Origin: Nymphalis io
Lineage: Eukaryota; Arthropoda; Insecta; Lepidoptera; Nymphalidae
NCBI RefSeq assembly: GCF_905147045.1
Contig: NC_065906.1
Span: forward strand, 372,001-436,000
Reading direction: 5' to 3'
DNA length: 64,000 nucleotides
The notes beneath the pieces are model-generated. The model did not search any database, had not been told where the DNA came from, and saw nothing but the letters and a program-made list of their open reading frames with translations. Of this stretch, positions 33,458-46,062 are shown in pieces (position 1 is the first letter of the stretch; the number at the start of each line of letters is the position of its first letter). The translations under genes and the position numbers were made by a program.

Positions 33458-34119
33458 TTTTTTTCGAGGAGGAAAGGCATTTACGCCTCCCGCCCGGACA
33501 CGACCGGGTCGGGTATGTGGGACTCACGGGGCAGAAGGCCACCGTCCTAACCTAACTTAAACCTCCTCGTTTCCGTCTCACCGCATGGTGGCGGGGTTAC
33601 GGGAACGAGTTAGCACTCCACCGCGACCCCACCTGCGGCCGTCGCTTTGGGTGAGCGACCCACCGGTTGTTTTTTATTGAGGTTTTCTCCTCTTGGCCCG
33701 GCCGGTGAAGGCAAGGCCCTCGGTCCCACCACAGGCTGGCGCCTGGATGGGGTAACGAGTTTGTGAAGGCGGTGACCGAAGTCTGTCCATTCAGCATCGA
33801 CACCGAAACTGGGCGAACCCGCCTCTCCCTCGTCCTTCTACTCCTCCTCCTGTCTCCGACAGCCCGAAAGAACCCCGGAGACCAACTCCTCCTATCTCTC
33901 TCCGGCGGCCCATAAGGACCGCGTTATCTTCCTACTTGCCACGAAGCCGCTCGCTGGTCTACTCTGCGCAACAGAGAAGTACCAGGAGCGGCCCGCGACA
34001 CTTCCGCCGCGTTAATCTCAGCCGCGATCGACAAGCAATCCGGAAAAAAAAACATCGGATTGCTGGTCGACCCCGTTGCCCAGGGTGCACCACGTAGAGG
34101 TGACTGACATGCACCCCAA
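33458..34119 (-). mobile_element. 5'-truncated LINE, GC-rich 3' end
   Basis: Begins on plus with poly(T) (the poly(A) tail of a minus-strand insert) followed by a GC-rich block unlike its AT-rich surroundings (CGAGGAGGAAAGGCATTTAC, GCCCGGACACGACCGGGTCG). Exact 13-bp duplications flank it, the hallmark of target-primed reverse transcription. Only the 3' end is present, so the short open frames here are not host genes. Confidence 0.75.
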
Positions 34120-34132
34120 TAGACAAAGACCT
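34120..34132. repeat. Target-site duplication, right copy
   Basis: Identical to 33445-33457. Confidence 0.8.
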
Positions 34133-34416
34133 GTATAGTTCAAATTGTTTTTGGTTTGTTACTAACGTTATTTATTACAAAGTCGGTAATGTTTACCGTA
34201 TCCGCTTTTTCGTCTCTCGCGCTCGCGTAAATTGTACTCGTTGTATCATACAATCTTAATTAATCCTTACACGTGTCTCAATAAACTAACGTCACGCATC
34301 GCGGCGTCGCACGCGGAAAGTTTGAAAAAAAAAAAAAAGTTGAAAGTTGATTATATATATTAGTTACTTTTTGTCTTCGTATATTAAAAATAATTGAAAC
34401 AATATATAAAACTTTA

Positions 34417-34579
34417 ATTACAGGCACAAGGGACATAACATCTTAGTTCCCAAGGTTGGTGGCGCATTTATGATGTAAGCGATGGTTAACATTTCTTACA
34501 ATGCCAATGTTTATGGGCGTTGGTGACCACTTCTCATCAGGTGACCCAGATGCTCGTTCGCCTTCCTATTCTATAAAAA
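34417..34579 (+). repeat. SINE family A, 5'-truncated
   Basis: Starts at ATTACAGGCACAAGGGACAT and ends CGCCTTCCTATTCTATAAAA. Confidence 0.75.
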
Positions 34580-35024
34580 AAATTGAATGCATGGATATTG
34601 TAGAAAATTAATTTAGTTCGTCTCTTCGCTACCTCAGTTCGTTGGATCTTTTATGTATAATTATATGTCGATTATTTTCGAAAATACCAAGAAAATAATT
34701 CACTCTTATTCATTTAAAATTAAGCGTGTAATGTTGGTTAGACGCTAGTAAATTATTATTCGTCTAATTCGCATGCGGAACTCTGCTCGACTCGACACAG
34801 GCTTCCTGAATTATTCGCATTAAATAATAAATAAAATTAAAATTAAAACTGGTTAGCAAAATAAAAAACAAATTCTAGAACTGTTTTTTTTTTATTTGAA
34901 TTTACAAAATTTGAGTTGTTTTTTATTAATATATTATATAGTAATTATATCTTTATGTATGTACTAGCATTTAAAAAAAAGTCTATGTCTAAGTTAATAA
35001 TATAACGCGCGTGTGCTGGTTGAT
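34580..35024. other. No gene recognised
   Basis: AT-rich intergenic sequence. Confidence 0.35.
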
Positions 35025-35338
35025 GTGTAACAGCCTGTTAATGTCCCACTGCTGGGCTAAGACCTCCTCTCTCTTTTGAGGAGAAGGTCTGGAGCTGATT
35101 CCACCACGCTGCTCCAATGTGTGTTGGTAGAATATACATGTGGCAGAATTTTAATGAAACCAGACACATGCAGGTTTCCTCACGATGTTTTTCTTCACCG
35201 TCAAGCACGAGATGAATTATAAACACAAATTAAGGTTAAGATTCACGCGTTCTTACCACTTTGCCATCTCGGCTTAAAATTAAATTAAGCACATGAAAAA
35301 TTAGTAGTACTTGCCCGGGTTTGAATGCGCGATATCGT
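35025..35338 (-). repeat. SINE family B, rearranged
   Basis: Tail and body on minus (GTCCCACTGCTGGGCTAAGA on plus), then the head segment, then a displaced AAGCACATGAAAAATTAG and GCCCGGGTTTGAA piece beyond it; the normal order is swapped. Confidence 0.7.
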
Positions 35339-36499
35339 TTTTGTTTGAAATCGATTATATACTTGTTTATAAATAATTATATCAGACATATAATTATGGA
35401 ATAAAACTCCCAAATACAGGTTTTGAAAATCAGTCTGTCTCAGACTAACGATTTCTGTTTCACGTCTCTAACGATAAAAACATTTTTATGCTTATTTTTA
35501 TTACTAGTTTCCTTTGTATGTACTTTGATAAAAATTAAACCATTTTGTTACGAAATTCGATTAATTTTATTTTGTACTTCATTGCATAATTTCTTTCGAA
35601 TTTAATAAATTAAATTTCACTCCATGATAGTCGAGTTCGTAAGAAAGGTTATTCGTCCTTTTTTAGAGGTATTTTATACAATAGAAAAATGCAATTTTAA
35701 AAAACCCCGCTAATAAAACTGTAATAATAGTTCTGAGATAATAAACGAAAACATATTTTTTTTAAAAGTTCTACTTGAAATATTCAGCAATACACAGTAG
35801 TAGCTGGTTCAAGTTATTACAAATGACATGTATATGCGAATTACCTTTTTTTATAACACAGATGAGAAGTCTGTACTTGTGGAATACAAGTTAAACCTTC
35901 ATTTATCCAGCTGTGCCAACGTGAGATCGTAGAGGAACTTGTTATCTACCACTCTCGATCCGAACGATTGAACATGGATGAAGTCTGATGTCGAGTTTAG
36001 TGAGCAATAAAATTTTATTACCGACACGAGTCTCTCCATTCAATAGCGAGGTAAACAAACAATATTTATTTTATTAGAAAATTATCACCATATGCGAACT
36101 AGATCGACATTGACGTTTGCACATGGCTTCCGTCATCTTTTGGTGATAATAATATAATTAGACATAACCCTAAGAAAATACTCTACGTACTTAATTTATT
36201 TGGGAATGATTAATTCGTGAGTTATTATTGATGCTCTGATCGGATGAAAGATAAAGGAGAGAATAATAATTGGATAGGTGGGTAGAGCAGCCACTAGCGG
36301 AGAAGGCACGGAAGGGATTGGATAGATCCCAAGAAATTGTTAATATTTCCTACGTTCACTTAATAAAAAAATGCATAGTTGTCGTTTGTTGTTACAGCTA
36401 TTGTCCTCGTAGTTTTAGTGAGAAATAACCTTTGTTAATGAAAAACACAATCCAATTCAAAAACTAACTATCAGATTCATTTCGATTTGAAATCACAAA
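35339..36499. other. No gene recognised
   Basis: AT-rich intergenic sequence; no convincing exon on either strand. Confidence 0.35.
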
Positions 36500-36613
36500 C
36501 AGCAACAGGCTGTAAACGTCGCTCAGCTGAGATAGGTGTCCTCTTCTCTCGAAAAGAGAGCTTGGAGCATATTCTGCCAAACTGCTTCAATTCGGATTGG
36601 TGGATACGCATGT
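36500..36613 (-). repeat. Degenerate SINE family B fragment
   Basis: GAAAAGAGAGCTTGGAGCAT, TTCGGATTGGTGGATACGCA and neighbours follow family-B 3' half order. Confidence 0.5.
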
Positions 36614-38056
36614 GACTTGACTGACTTTATTTAATGAGCTCGTTACCACGACTTATATATATATATATATACATCGCGAAAGCACAAATCGTTACAATAT
36701 TTTTCACAGATTATAAAAATCTATATTATCGAATAAGAAAACATATCCTTATGACGCAAATGTTTTATAAATAAATGTTGTATATGTATGTCAATCCGAA
36801 ATAATTGTTTACATAATAATTCGTAATCTCGCAATCAGTGCACTGTTTGACTGAATTCTGACCCGAACCTGTGATCCCCGTATCGCCTGTTTCCATACGG
36901 AATTGTGCATCATTCCGCCAAGAGTGTTTGGCGAATGCAAGGTCATGTGTCCAGGAGATGATATTAATTACGTAATCATCATCTTATAACTAGATAAATG
37001 GAAATAAGATTAAACGATATTACGATTAAATATATATTTATTTATTTTTTCAAATTATACAACGTTATATGATGAGAGACCAGATATATGTGCCATAAGC
37101 CAAGTTGAGTAACGGGTATATAGTGTAAAAAACGATAACAACAATAAAACTTTACAGAGTTATATTATTAGATATACTACTTCTGTTATGTGTCAGTGCG
37201 CGCTCTTATGTGTAGGTATCAAAAGATTATTGTTTTACTTATAACAATAAATAAATTTTTAGTCCGTTTTTATAAAATATTAACAAGCAAAGCATGTTAT
37301 TCTGTAGGTAGTACAAGATTATATAGATGGTGTAAGGGCTTGGATTTCGCATTCATTGATTTCCATGCAGTATAACTATGTTATTTCACTGACGGTTTTT
37401 TGGTTTTCGGTGCAAACATTAAATTTAAATTAAGCGTGTAAAATGACGATTTAATAGTTATTATTTAAATAAAGTATATTTTGATTTAGATTTTAACTCT
37501 CAGCACCATAAGAAGTGACAAGCGTCTCGGCCACCAAAAATCACTGTCACTGATCAAAAAGCTCAGCGAGAATCTCAAATAAAAATCGAGGATCAATATC
37601 CGTGCAAGAATTTCACGTGCCTGGCTTGTGCTTATAGATCATCTCGTACTTGGTGATAGGGAAACATTGCAAGGACTTTTTATTTACTTATTTTCGACGA
37701 CTTTATTTTATGACGAGTTGAAGCCTCTCTTTTAATAGGACATTAGCGGCTGTTATGTTTTTATCTTTCTCTGTACTCGTATCCAGCTCAGACTAATGGA
37801 TCAACCCAAGTTTACAATTATACTTGACTAGCTGCCTGTTCCGATTTCTTAGAGGTAATATTCATGCAAAGTGGGAGGACCATTTGCCCGTTTAAAATTG
37901 AAACTTCCAAACAGCCTTTCTTAGCGGCTGCTTACATTATAAAGTAGAACTCCTAGAACGCTGGAATTTGGAAGGTAGGTTACGTACAGTAGTTTTTGCT
38001 TTCCGTTGATATTCAGTCGGGAAAAACGATTTTATAAGATTAGATTATGACTTGGT
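36614..38056. other. No gene recognised
   Basis: AT-rich; TA microsatellite at 36653-36671; faint family-B-like words at about 37560-37760. No gene seen. Confidence 0.35.
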
Positions 38057-38263
38057 AGATATTTTATTTATTTTATGTTCATAGGTCTACAAAACAAAAT
38101 GGCAATCAAAAAATTCAAATGATTACATTTCTCTTGATGTAGACACGACATACGTTTTTGATTAAGTGCGAAAAAAGCGTCTAGTCTGTGACAGCAACAA
38201 AACAACCTAAGCTTATAAGTTTTTTTAACAGCTAAATAATTTAATCTATCGAAACAGTTTTTT

Positions 38264-39691
38264 TTAACTTTTTTTCAATGAGGCTATAGAACTGTCGGTA
38301 AAAATATCATAATTAAAACGAATACTATTATAAGAGAAACACATGCGGTATAAAGGCGAGTGGCTAAGTACATTTGTTTTAGAGGTAGGAAGACAAAAGG
38401 TCATACAATATCGGATGCGACTATATGGGCGAGGAATGGAAAACTGTATGCATTGTAGAATATCGGACGAGTCAATAAGTCCATGAATTAACTTGTATAG
38501 AAAGATTATATCATTTATTTTCCTTCGAGTGTAAAGTGAGCTTGCTCTGTAAATATTCAGTCTCTGTGCATACGATTTCAGTTCGAGACATTTATTATCG
38601 GTGTAAGAAAGGTGATATAAAAATCTCTTTTGAACACATTCCAGTCTATTTATGTGCACCTGATAGCAAAGACTCCACACTACACTGCAGTACTCCAGGA
38701 TATTTCGAACAAAGGTATTAAATAAAACAATAGAAACACTCGATTGCTTAAATATCTTTAACTGTCTATTAATAAATCCAGATAGTTTTGACGCTTTTTT
38801 TATTATATGATCTATATGTAGCCTAAAGCTTAGTGAACTATCAAGTATAACGCCAAGATCACGTATGCTCGTTACTTCTTGGATAGTTGAATTATTATTG
38901 ATATAATATGTCACCTTATCAGAAATAATCTTGCGAGAAAATTTTATGTAAAAACATTTCGTGGGGTTGAAGTACATTTGATTTGTGTGGCACCAGTCAC
39001 AAATGTGGTTTATATCCGTTTGCAATATTAGCTTATCTAAATCATCATTTATTACGCGATAAATTTTCAAGTCATCAGCATAAAATTTGAAGTTCGATTT
39101 TATATTAATACATAAATCATTTACGAAGATTAAAAACAGTAAAGGGCCTAAATGTGATCCTTGAGGGACTCCTGAAGCTACCTCAATTTCTGCGGACTTA
39201 AAACCACAAATATTAACTAATTGTGAACGTTTTTGTAGATAAGACTCAACCCATCTCAACAACGAACCATGAATGCCCATGTGTTCAATTTTTTTCAATA
39301 ATAACCGGTGGTTCACAACATCAAACGCTTTTCTGAAGTCAGTGTATATTGAATGAACCTCTTTTTTCTTGTCTAAGGCATTTGCAATTACCGATACATA
39401 AGACACTAAATTTGATGCTGTTGATCTACCTGCTAAAAAGCTGTGCTGATTACAATTTATATATTTACGTGTATGGCCTAGTATTTCCCTATGCACAATT
39501 GACTCAAGTATCTTACCACAATTAGATAGTAATGATATAGGACGATAAGCAGTTACATCACCTACATCACCCCCTTTGTGGATTGGTATTAAATGAGCTT
39601 TTTTCCACATAGACGGGAATATGCCCGTCTCTAACGACTTATTATAAATTGTGGTTAAGGGCTTATACAAATTTTTTGCACATTTTTTCAA
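38264..39691 (-). pseudogene. LINE ORF2, reverse-transcriptase part
   Basis: 475 codons without a stop, running from KKCAKNLYKPLTTIYNKSLE to IASLKKS. The catalytic aspartates are present (F-Y-A-D-D at about 39090, the D of YTDFRKAF), so this half alone is intact. It would need the upstream part for a functional element. Confidence 0.82.
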
Positions 39692-39721
39692 AAATAATGG
39701 AGGTAATCCATCAGGACGGGG

Positions 39722-41053
39722 TCATTTGTTCGTATTTAAAGACTGAAGACATCTCAAAACGTCGACTTCTTCTACGAACAATTTACTGAGTGACATAACG
39801 TTGCCATATGGATTAGTAACATCTGGTGTTCGCAGTACCGAGTATTCACGGCTTAAATTATATGTATTCTGGAAATGCTTGGCAAAAAGGTTAGCTATGT
39901 CCTGCCCGCCCACTGCTTTATCGATTCCTAGGATCATTTCATTGGGAATTGAAATACAGTTACTCATTTTACTTTTAATAAAATACCGAAAATACTTTGG
40001 ATTTCGACGTAAATTATTAGGTGTATTATTTATATAGTTAGTATAACATTCTATTACCAAAGCCTCACATCGTTCTTGTAACAAAGTGTAACTAAGTTTA
40101 TCCATTTCATTTCCGTAAGTTTTGTATCGTTTATGGTATTTCGCTTTTTCTCTAAGAGCTTTAATAAGGGATAAGAAATACCAGACAGGGAATCTCTCAT
40201 TCGTCGGCAATTTAACTGGAGTAAATTCATGAATAATTGACATTAATTTCGAGTAAAATACTTCAACCATTTCGTTAACATCCCAGCATCCTAACCATAT
40301 AACTGTCCGAACTATTGTTTCTAAGGCAGAATTCAGCGCTTCATAGTCACATTTTGTATAATTGTATCTTAGGATTTTATTATACTTGACAGTGGCATAT
40401 GAGGACTTTTGAATTAATATTTTGAGACGGGGATGATGAATGTCAGACGGTACTAGAGGTGCTGATACTTTGGAAATAGCTATGCAAGCTGGGTCAGTAG
40501 AAAAAACTAGATCTAACATTTTTCTATTTTCATTCAAAACACTGTTACATTGGTACAGATTATTGAATGTAATGGTGTCTACAAATCTATTTACTAGGTA
40601 ACCATCGGAAATCGATGGTAATAGAAAAATAGATTCAGCATTGTACTCCCACAATACGTCACTTAAGTTAAAATCCCCCAGCAACATAATAGATGACTTT
40701 TCGTTTACTTTCGTTACTACACGCGATAAGTTATATAAAAACGTGTCAACATAATTCCCATCTAAAGGTGGTGGTAGGTAGGCAACATACATATGAACAC
40801 TGCTGCTCCCTCCTATTTTCAAACTAATCCATAAGTCCTCACACGCCGCCTCCCAATCATACTTTCAAGTAACTTTAAATTTCTTAGAGACAGCAATCAT
40901 TACGCCGCCCCCATCTTTTTTGTGAGAAGAAAATGAGGAGGAATATCTATCACGCCTAAATATGTTATATCTCTGATCAATTACTTCGTAATCATATACA
41001 GTATCGTTTAGCCACGTTTCGGTCAAAATTATCATATCATAATCATTAGCCAA
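39722..41053 (-). pseudogene. LINE ORF2, endonuclease part, with premature stop
   Basis: Same frame throughout: DYDMIILTETWL to FKVT, stop TGA at 40865, then KYDWEAACEDLW and GGSSSVHMYVAYLPPP to LQSLNTNK, stop TGA at 39722. Restoring the usual TNK-GP-DG junction would need one base, so this is a recent pseudogene of an apurinic-endonuclease-type domain. Confidence 0.8.
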
Positions 41054-41095
41054 TACGGATAAATGAAAATTTTCTACGTTCGTTCTTATGGAAAA

Positions 41096-41966
41096 TAAAA
41101 ATATTATTTTTTTAGTATTTCAATACAATAATTAAGTTTTGTTAATAATTTTAAAGTTATTACATTACGTTATTAAACGTTTCAGGTAGACAGCAGTATC
41201 TATCATCATGGTACGAATAAGTAGAATTAACTTACTTACTTATTATTAATTGTTTTAATAATTTCATTAATTAAATTAAAAATCCGTTTAATTCCTTCCA
41301 CGGATCTCCTGAGCAACTATAATTGGAGCAAGTTTTGTCTGATAAAGTTATCTAAAGGTGCAGGGGTCGTTTCGTTTTTAATAATTAAACTGTCAGACTC
41401 AGATAATTGCACTTAATGTGATACACGTTGATTGTAAACATTTTTGCTTGTTCGTATAACTCAGGTATGATTTTAAAGGTATTATATAAATAGCCGAAGT
41501 ATAACACAAGTCAGCCTTGGAACTATAAAATAGGAATAAAAAAAATATGATCTTAATGTTTATGATAGCTAATGATTGGTAAATTACAATGTCGATTTAA
41601 ATTTTAATTCGAAATTAATCGTAATATTTTTTATTCAAGTAATTAGAAACATTTTCAATCATCGTTTTACAAGAAAATAATCGAATGAAATAAACTTACA
41701 ACCATGTTCCGCTCCATTCCTTCTTGAAGGTAATAAAGTAGCCTGTGACACGTGTAATAGTTTTTTTATTCAATATACATAATACATTGCCAATTAATAA
41801 AAAAATTCTCATGTTAAAAAAATATTAATAAACAAGGCCTATTACTCACACAAGATTGTATAGGTGTTAAAAAGGCTTGGAGTTAGTTTTTGTTAATTTT
41901 CAGATTTGGTATATAAATCTATAAACTCACTTTTGCTATTTATTTGGTATACGTGAGTAACTACTA
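41096..41966. other. No gene recognised
   Basis: AT-rich intergenic sequence upstream of the LINE. Confidence 0.35.
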
Positions 41967-42219
41967 GTGGTAGAGCTTTGTGCAAGCTCGTCAGGGTAGG
42001 TACCACCCAGTCATCAGATGTTCTACCGCAAAACAGCAGTACTTGGTATTGTTGTGTTCCGTTTTGAAAGGTGAGTGAGCCAGTGTAATTATATAAAAAA
42101 TATATATAATATATAGACATAACATCTTAGTTCCCAAGGTTGGTGGTGCATTGGCGATGGTTAACATTTCTTACAATGCCAATGTCTATGGACGTTGTTG
42201 ACCAATTACCATCAGGTGT
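41967..42219 (+). repeat. SINE family A, 3'-truncated
   Basis: From TAGTGGTAGAGCTTTGTGCA to CCAATTACCATCAGGTGTC, with a TA-rich insertion replacing the ATTACAGGCACAAGG segment. Confidence 0.75.
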
Positions 42220-43218
42220 CAGGAATAAATAATATTATGATTTTTTTCGACATTTTAATTTTTAAAATTATGATTTGTTAATATTAAGTAAATATAACAC
42301 AAACAATTGCTTAGGTTTCTGTGAAAGAATTGCTTTATCGAGTGTCGCATTTGTTCAAACAAAATAGATCCCGAGTGCACCGTGTTCATGCCTCATTCAA
42401 AACGTAAACAAATACATTACCTTGTAGTTAGAACACTACATAGTACAGACACATGAATAAGTTTTGTAAATCGAGGTATGGAAATGTTGTACTATTGTTG
42501 TGAAAACGTGTAATGACGCTCATCTTTGTCTAGGTCACGGCTGTGCTATGTTTATCAACCTGCCTGCAATAACAACCTACACGTGCTAAATATCTCGTTA
42601 TGCGGCCGACTGTACCGGCTTATGTGATAAGAGATTAACGCTTTTGTTATTTTAAACAATTCCATAACCTCGTTTTAATTGTTATATATCTGAACATAAT
42701 TGTACAAATACAGCTATAGTTACAGATATATATATATATATATATATGTCGCAGAATCAAAGATAAGACGCCATGATTTAAGTCCAACGCCGTCTATAAG
42801 CGGTTATAGGAAACGTCAAGTAGTACGCTTGAGTAAGGTCGATACAGGAATTCAGAGTGCCCACTTGACAGTTAATGAATAATGAGTTGTGAATGGACGG
42901 AAGGAACTCCGGGGCGAACGGTCGTCTTCTTGTATCGAACTTGCTGCGTTTCCAACCACTTTAATCGGCGCGGTTAATTGTTACTTTGTGATTATCGATT
43001 GTAAGCGAACAAATAAACAACAGTTGGACGAGACTGAACTTTTACTTTGCGCCTACAACACGTCTGATAACGGCTCCGACAACGAATTGCCCCACGTATT
43101 CTATACCACCGTTATATATATATATATATTGAATTTTTTAAATACGAATTAAGTGTTTTACACTAAATAACTTAATAACACAAAACTATCTGAAGATGCA
43201 GAGCGTTTCGGAGAAAGG
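42220..43218. other. No gene recognised
   Basis: Less AT-rich in part (42760-43090). Open frames at 42700-42882 and 42889-43152 show no recognisable domain. TA microsatellites at 42727-42746 and 43113-43130. A noncoding upstream exon of the kinase gene could hide here or nearby, but nothing shows it. Confidence 0.3.
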
Positions 43219-43278
43219 AACGGTTAATATTTTTTACACTGCCAATGCCATCAGGTGGCATAAGTGTCATAAGAAAAA
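43219..43278 (+). repeat. SINE family A scrap
   Basis: GGTTAATATTTTTTACACTG, CCAATGCCATCAGGTGGCAT: the 3' part with an internal deletion. Confidence 0.5.
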
Positions 43279-44251
43279 AAGAATTTTATTGTTTGTATTA
43301 GAATTCTATTTATTATTAAGAATAAGTTTATATAGAAAAATTGCAAAGCAACTCCTAACTGATTAACTAATCTAGGATATAGTTTAGGTAAAATGTCATC
43401 TACAGATAGATTTCGTGGGAAATAAGAATCTTGGTATTTAATATAATCTTGTAAAGTGACGTTTCATTCATAAATATTACATAAATAAAAATCCTTCCTG
43501 CGAGGATTTTCGAAACCTGGTACTTGAATGAATACTTGTATGTTTAGATTTTGCTTGGCTTCTTATTAGCCGTCATCGAAGTCCGTCTTCACATCAAGTC
43601 ATCCGTCCAGTTCTAGTTATTGAGAAGGCACGTGTCTTTCAACATGATCTCATAACTAAGTCCGCGCGCAAACATACAGATCGATGATGCACTCCTCTTG
43701 AACTCGGGGTGTCAGTCCATCGCGTCACAAACTGCAGACTCGGCGCATTGTTCCCACTCGATCGTACATCGCTCCTAAGAAACGTCGCAGACTTCATATT
43801 TATTTATTGCCCTACTACGACGGAGCTGACGAGAGTAATGCAATTTAGACGGACAATTTGCTAAGTCGTCAGGGCAGCTGGCTAATCGCGGGCTCGGATA
43901 CTGTCATGTCAAATATTTGTTTTGCATTGAGTTTGCATGACGTGTGCTGCGCTTTCATTTGTGCACATAGGGTATCCCAGCGAAAGTCGTGGTTTTGTCA
44001 TAATCTCTGTCACAAATAAGCTATTCGCTGGATGAATTGAACCTGAATGGTAATAAATTTAAAAGTAATTTGACAAAAGCATTACAAATTCACCGATAAA
44101 AAGGTTATGGTCTGTCTAAGAAGTGATGTCACAATGAACTCGATACCTTCAAGCTTTAGGTATAGAATAAGGAACCAGTCGATGAAAAAAATAATATCCC
44201 TTTCCTAAGCCAGAGGTACAAGATATATTAATTATATGTATATATCTGACA
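43279..44251. other. No gene recognised
   Basis: Intergenic; a more GC-balanced patch at 43560-43990 carries no identifiable exon. Confidence 0.3.
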
Positions 44252-44383
44252 TAAGGAACATAACATCTTAGTCGGCCTCATTTGAGGTTCCCACAACATA
44301 TGACTTTTATAACAATGTCTACTGCCGGTGGCCACCACTTACCATCAGGTGGCACATTTGCTTGTCTGTCTTCCCATTATTAA
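44252..44383 (+). repeat. SINE family A, 3' part, diverged
   Basis: AAGGAACATAACATCTTAGT to CACCACTTACCATCAGGTGG and CTTGTCTGTCTTCCCATTAT. Confidence 0.65.
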
Positions 44384-45167
44384 AAAGTGTGAACAAGGAA
44401 CAGACAAAGAGGTCGTGAGATAACGCTTACTTAAAATACAGTTCACGAACCTCTTGAACTATCAATGTAAAGTTTGCGCATGTCTAAAGCAGCCGAGTCA
44501 GCAGACTGCACTCAGAAGTTCCTCGTCACTTGACCGGACGATACCTTTTATAGAGTTAAGGAGGACCACTCGATAGTACGGCAGTAAAAAAAAAAGGACA
44601 TGTTTTTTCTTCTTTTAAAAAAACTAACAGTATGGTAATGTCCCAATTCATATCGAATTCCCCATAAGTAGAAAGTTATGAGTTCATTCCGTTCTGAAGC
44701 ATCCACATGTTTCTGTTTATTTTACATGCAAATGAAAAGAATAAACCGCTTACAAATCCTACTGACTGGTCGAATGGTCTTGTAAACCCTATGTGATATA
44801 TGTATAAAAAAATAACCGCCTGAAAATATTCCACAGTTCGGCACAGACTTCAGGTTTTAAGTAAGTTTGGAGCTTAGTCCGCTTCGCGGTTCCACGGCTT
44901 AGAATTCCACCATTCCGACTTCATGTAATGAAACTATATTATATTACTTTATAACGAATATGTTTATAAAAATCAAATGACGTCACATATTTGCTATGCA
45001 TATTGTATATAACTTACATAAGCTTCGATAGTTGTTTATAGATAATTTATTTTATATCGTAATGCACTCTCTTATTGTTTTCGAAAACAACAGTTGCCGG
45101 CCATTAATATACATTTATCACGAGTATGACGAACATGTCACCGATAGCCTATCTTTTATATAATAAT
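44384..45167. other. No gene recognised
   Basis: Intergenic; a faint family-B scrap (GTTTGGAGCTTAGTCCGCTT) near 44868. Confidence 0.3.
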
Positions 45168-45505
45168 AATAATGTCCTCCAGACCAATTTCGGCCACGGC
45201 GGCCAATCTCAAGAGAGATAACCCAACTGCGCAGGACATATTATAGTGCACAAGGGTGTGCGCAAACAAAGGTGCACTCTCTATTTCCTAACTCTCATAA
45301 TCGATGGGACGGCACGACCAGAATGAGTTCATGCACAGGACCAACTGCTTTACGTGCTTTCTGAGACACTGGAGTGTATACACTTCTGAGAATTTTCTGA
45401 CAGAAAAACCCAATAACTTTTTATTGGCCCGACCTGGGAATTGAACCCAGGACCTCCGGGACTGCGGCATTATATCAAGCCTCTAGACCAACGAGGCAGT
45501 TAAGC
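45168..45505 (-). repeat. SINE family D (tRNA-derived), full length, (ATT)n tail
   Basis: On minus: head CTGCCTCGTTGGTCTAGAGG with A-box, B-box GGTTCAATTCCCAGG, body AATAAAAAGTTATTGGGTTT, 3' end GGCCGAAATTGGTCTGGAGG and an ATT tail. Other copies at 50631 (+), 57498, 59915 (-). Confidence 0.78.
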
Positions 45506-45599
45506 TTTATATATTAAACGTATGAACTTACGGACTTGAAACGAGCTCAGAGCGGCTCATCCTACACGACCAGATTTGATAACAGGTACTTATCCGTAG

Positions 45600-45752
45600 A
45601 AACAAAATGGTAACTCACCGCAGAACACGATCAGAAAGTGATATGCGATATTGACTATAATGATATACGCATCAAAATAGCGTAACGCCGTCAAAGTCGG
45701 TTATGAACATTTCACGACTGAAGTGCGAAGTGAGTTCTTACAGAATAAAACT
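45600..45752 (+). repeat. Repeat family F, solo copy
   Basis: AGTGATATGCGATATTGACT, ATACGCATCAAAATAG, AAAGTCGGTTATGAAC and GAAGTGAGTTCTTACAGAAT match the family-F copies around CE4 exon 1. Confidence 0.6.
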
Positions 45753-45914
45753 GTAGCACTCAAACAATATATTACATTATATGTCTATATCACATTATTC
45801 AATAATGTATTTATATAGCTAAAATATAAAAACAAAAGTTTTGTGATTTTATTTTATAATTATCCACTAACCCACACTGGAGCGATGTGGTGAAAAAATC
45901 TCCATCCTCATATA

Positions 45915-46062
45915 AACGTAGGAGGTATTTATTACGCTGTGGGAGATTCGGTGGAAAATAGAAACTGAGTTTCTTTTGCCAGTTCTTCTCAGGTCAAAGT
46001 ATTTACAATAAGTAAATGTAATGCTTGTATATTGAATAAAGGAATTCAAATTCGAATTGATT
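45915..46062 (+). repeat. LINE 3'-end fragment
   Basis: TTTTGCCAGTTCTTCTCAGG, then GTAATGCTTGTATATTGAAT and AATAAAGG, a frequent lepidopteran LINE 3' end with its poly(A) signal. Preceded at 45866-45914 by a family-B scrap. Confidence 0.5.

Larger units (their letters stand above)
38057..41095 (-). mobile_element. Nearly intact non-LTR retrotransposon (LINE), 5'-truncated
   Basis: A single minus-strand reading frame from about 41095 to 38264 is broken only by two in-frame TGA codons (40865-40867 and 39722-39724). It encodes the endonuclease (DYDMIILTETWLND, FRRDRYSSS, IMLLGDFNLSDVLW, SDIHHPRLK), then the reverse transcriptase (YRPISLLSNCGKILE, YTDFRKAFDVVNHRLLL, ASGVPQGSHLGPLLFL, FKFYADDLKIY) and the usual C-terminal SVVWSL region. 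About 200 bases of 3' UTR follow, ending in an AATAAA-rich stretch near 38057. The first part of the endonuclease is missing. Jockey/CR1-like by motifs. Confidence 0.85.

Noticed and set aside
33338..33803. Open frames on both strands in the GC-rich block
   Set aside because: Lie across a truncated LINE 3' end and its flank; no domain content.
42889..43152. 87-codon frame as a possible exon
   Set aside because: Starts near a GC-balanced patch but has no homologous motif, and runs into a TA repeat.
45425..45505. Possible tRNA gene on minus
   Set aside because: Head of SINE family D; the same head recurs at 50631 and 59915 with the same body.
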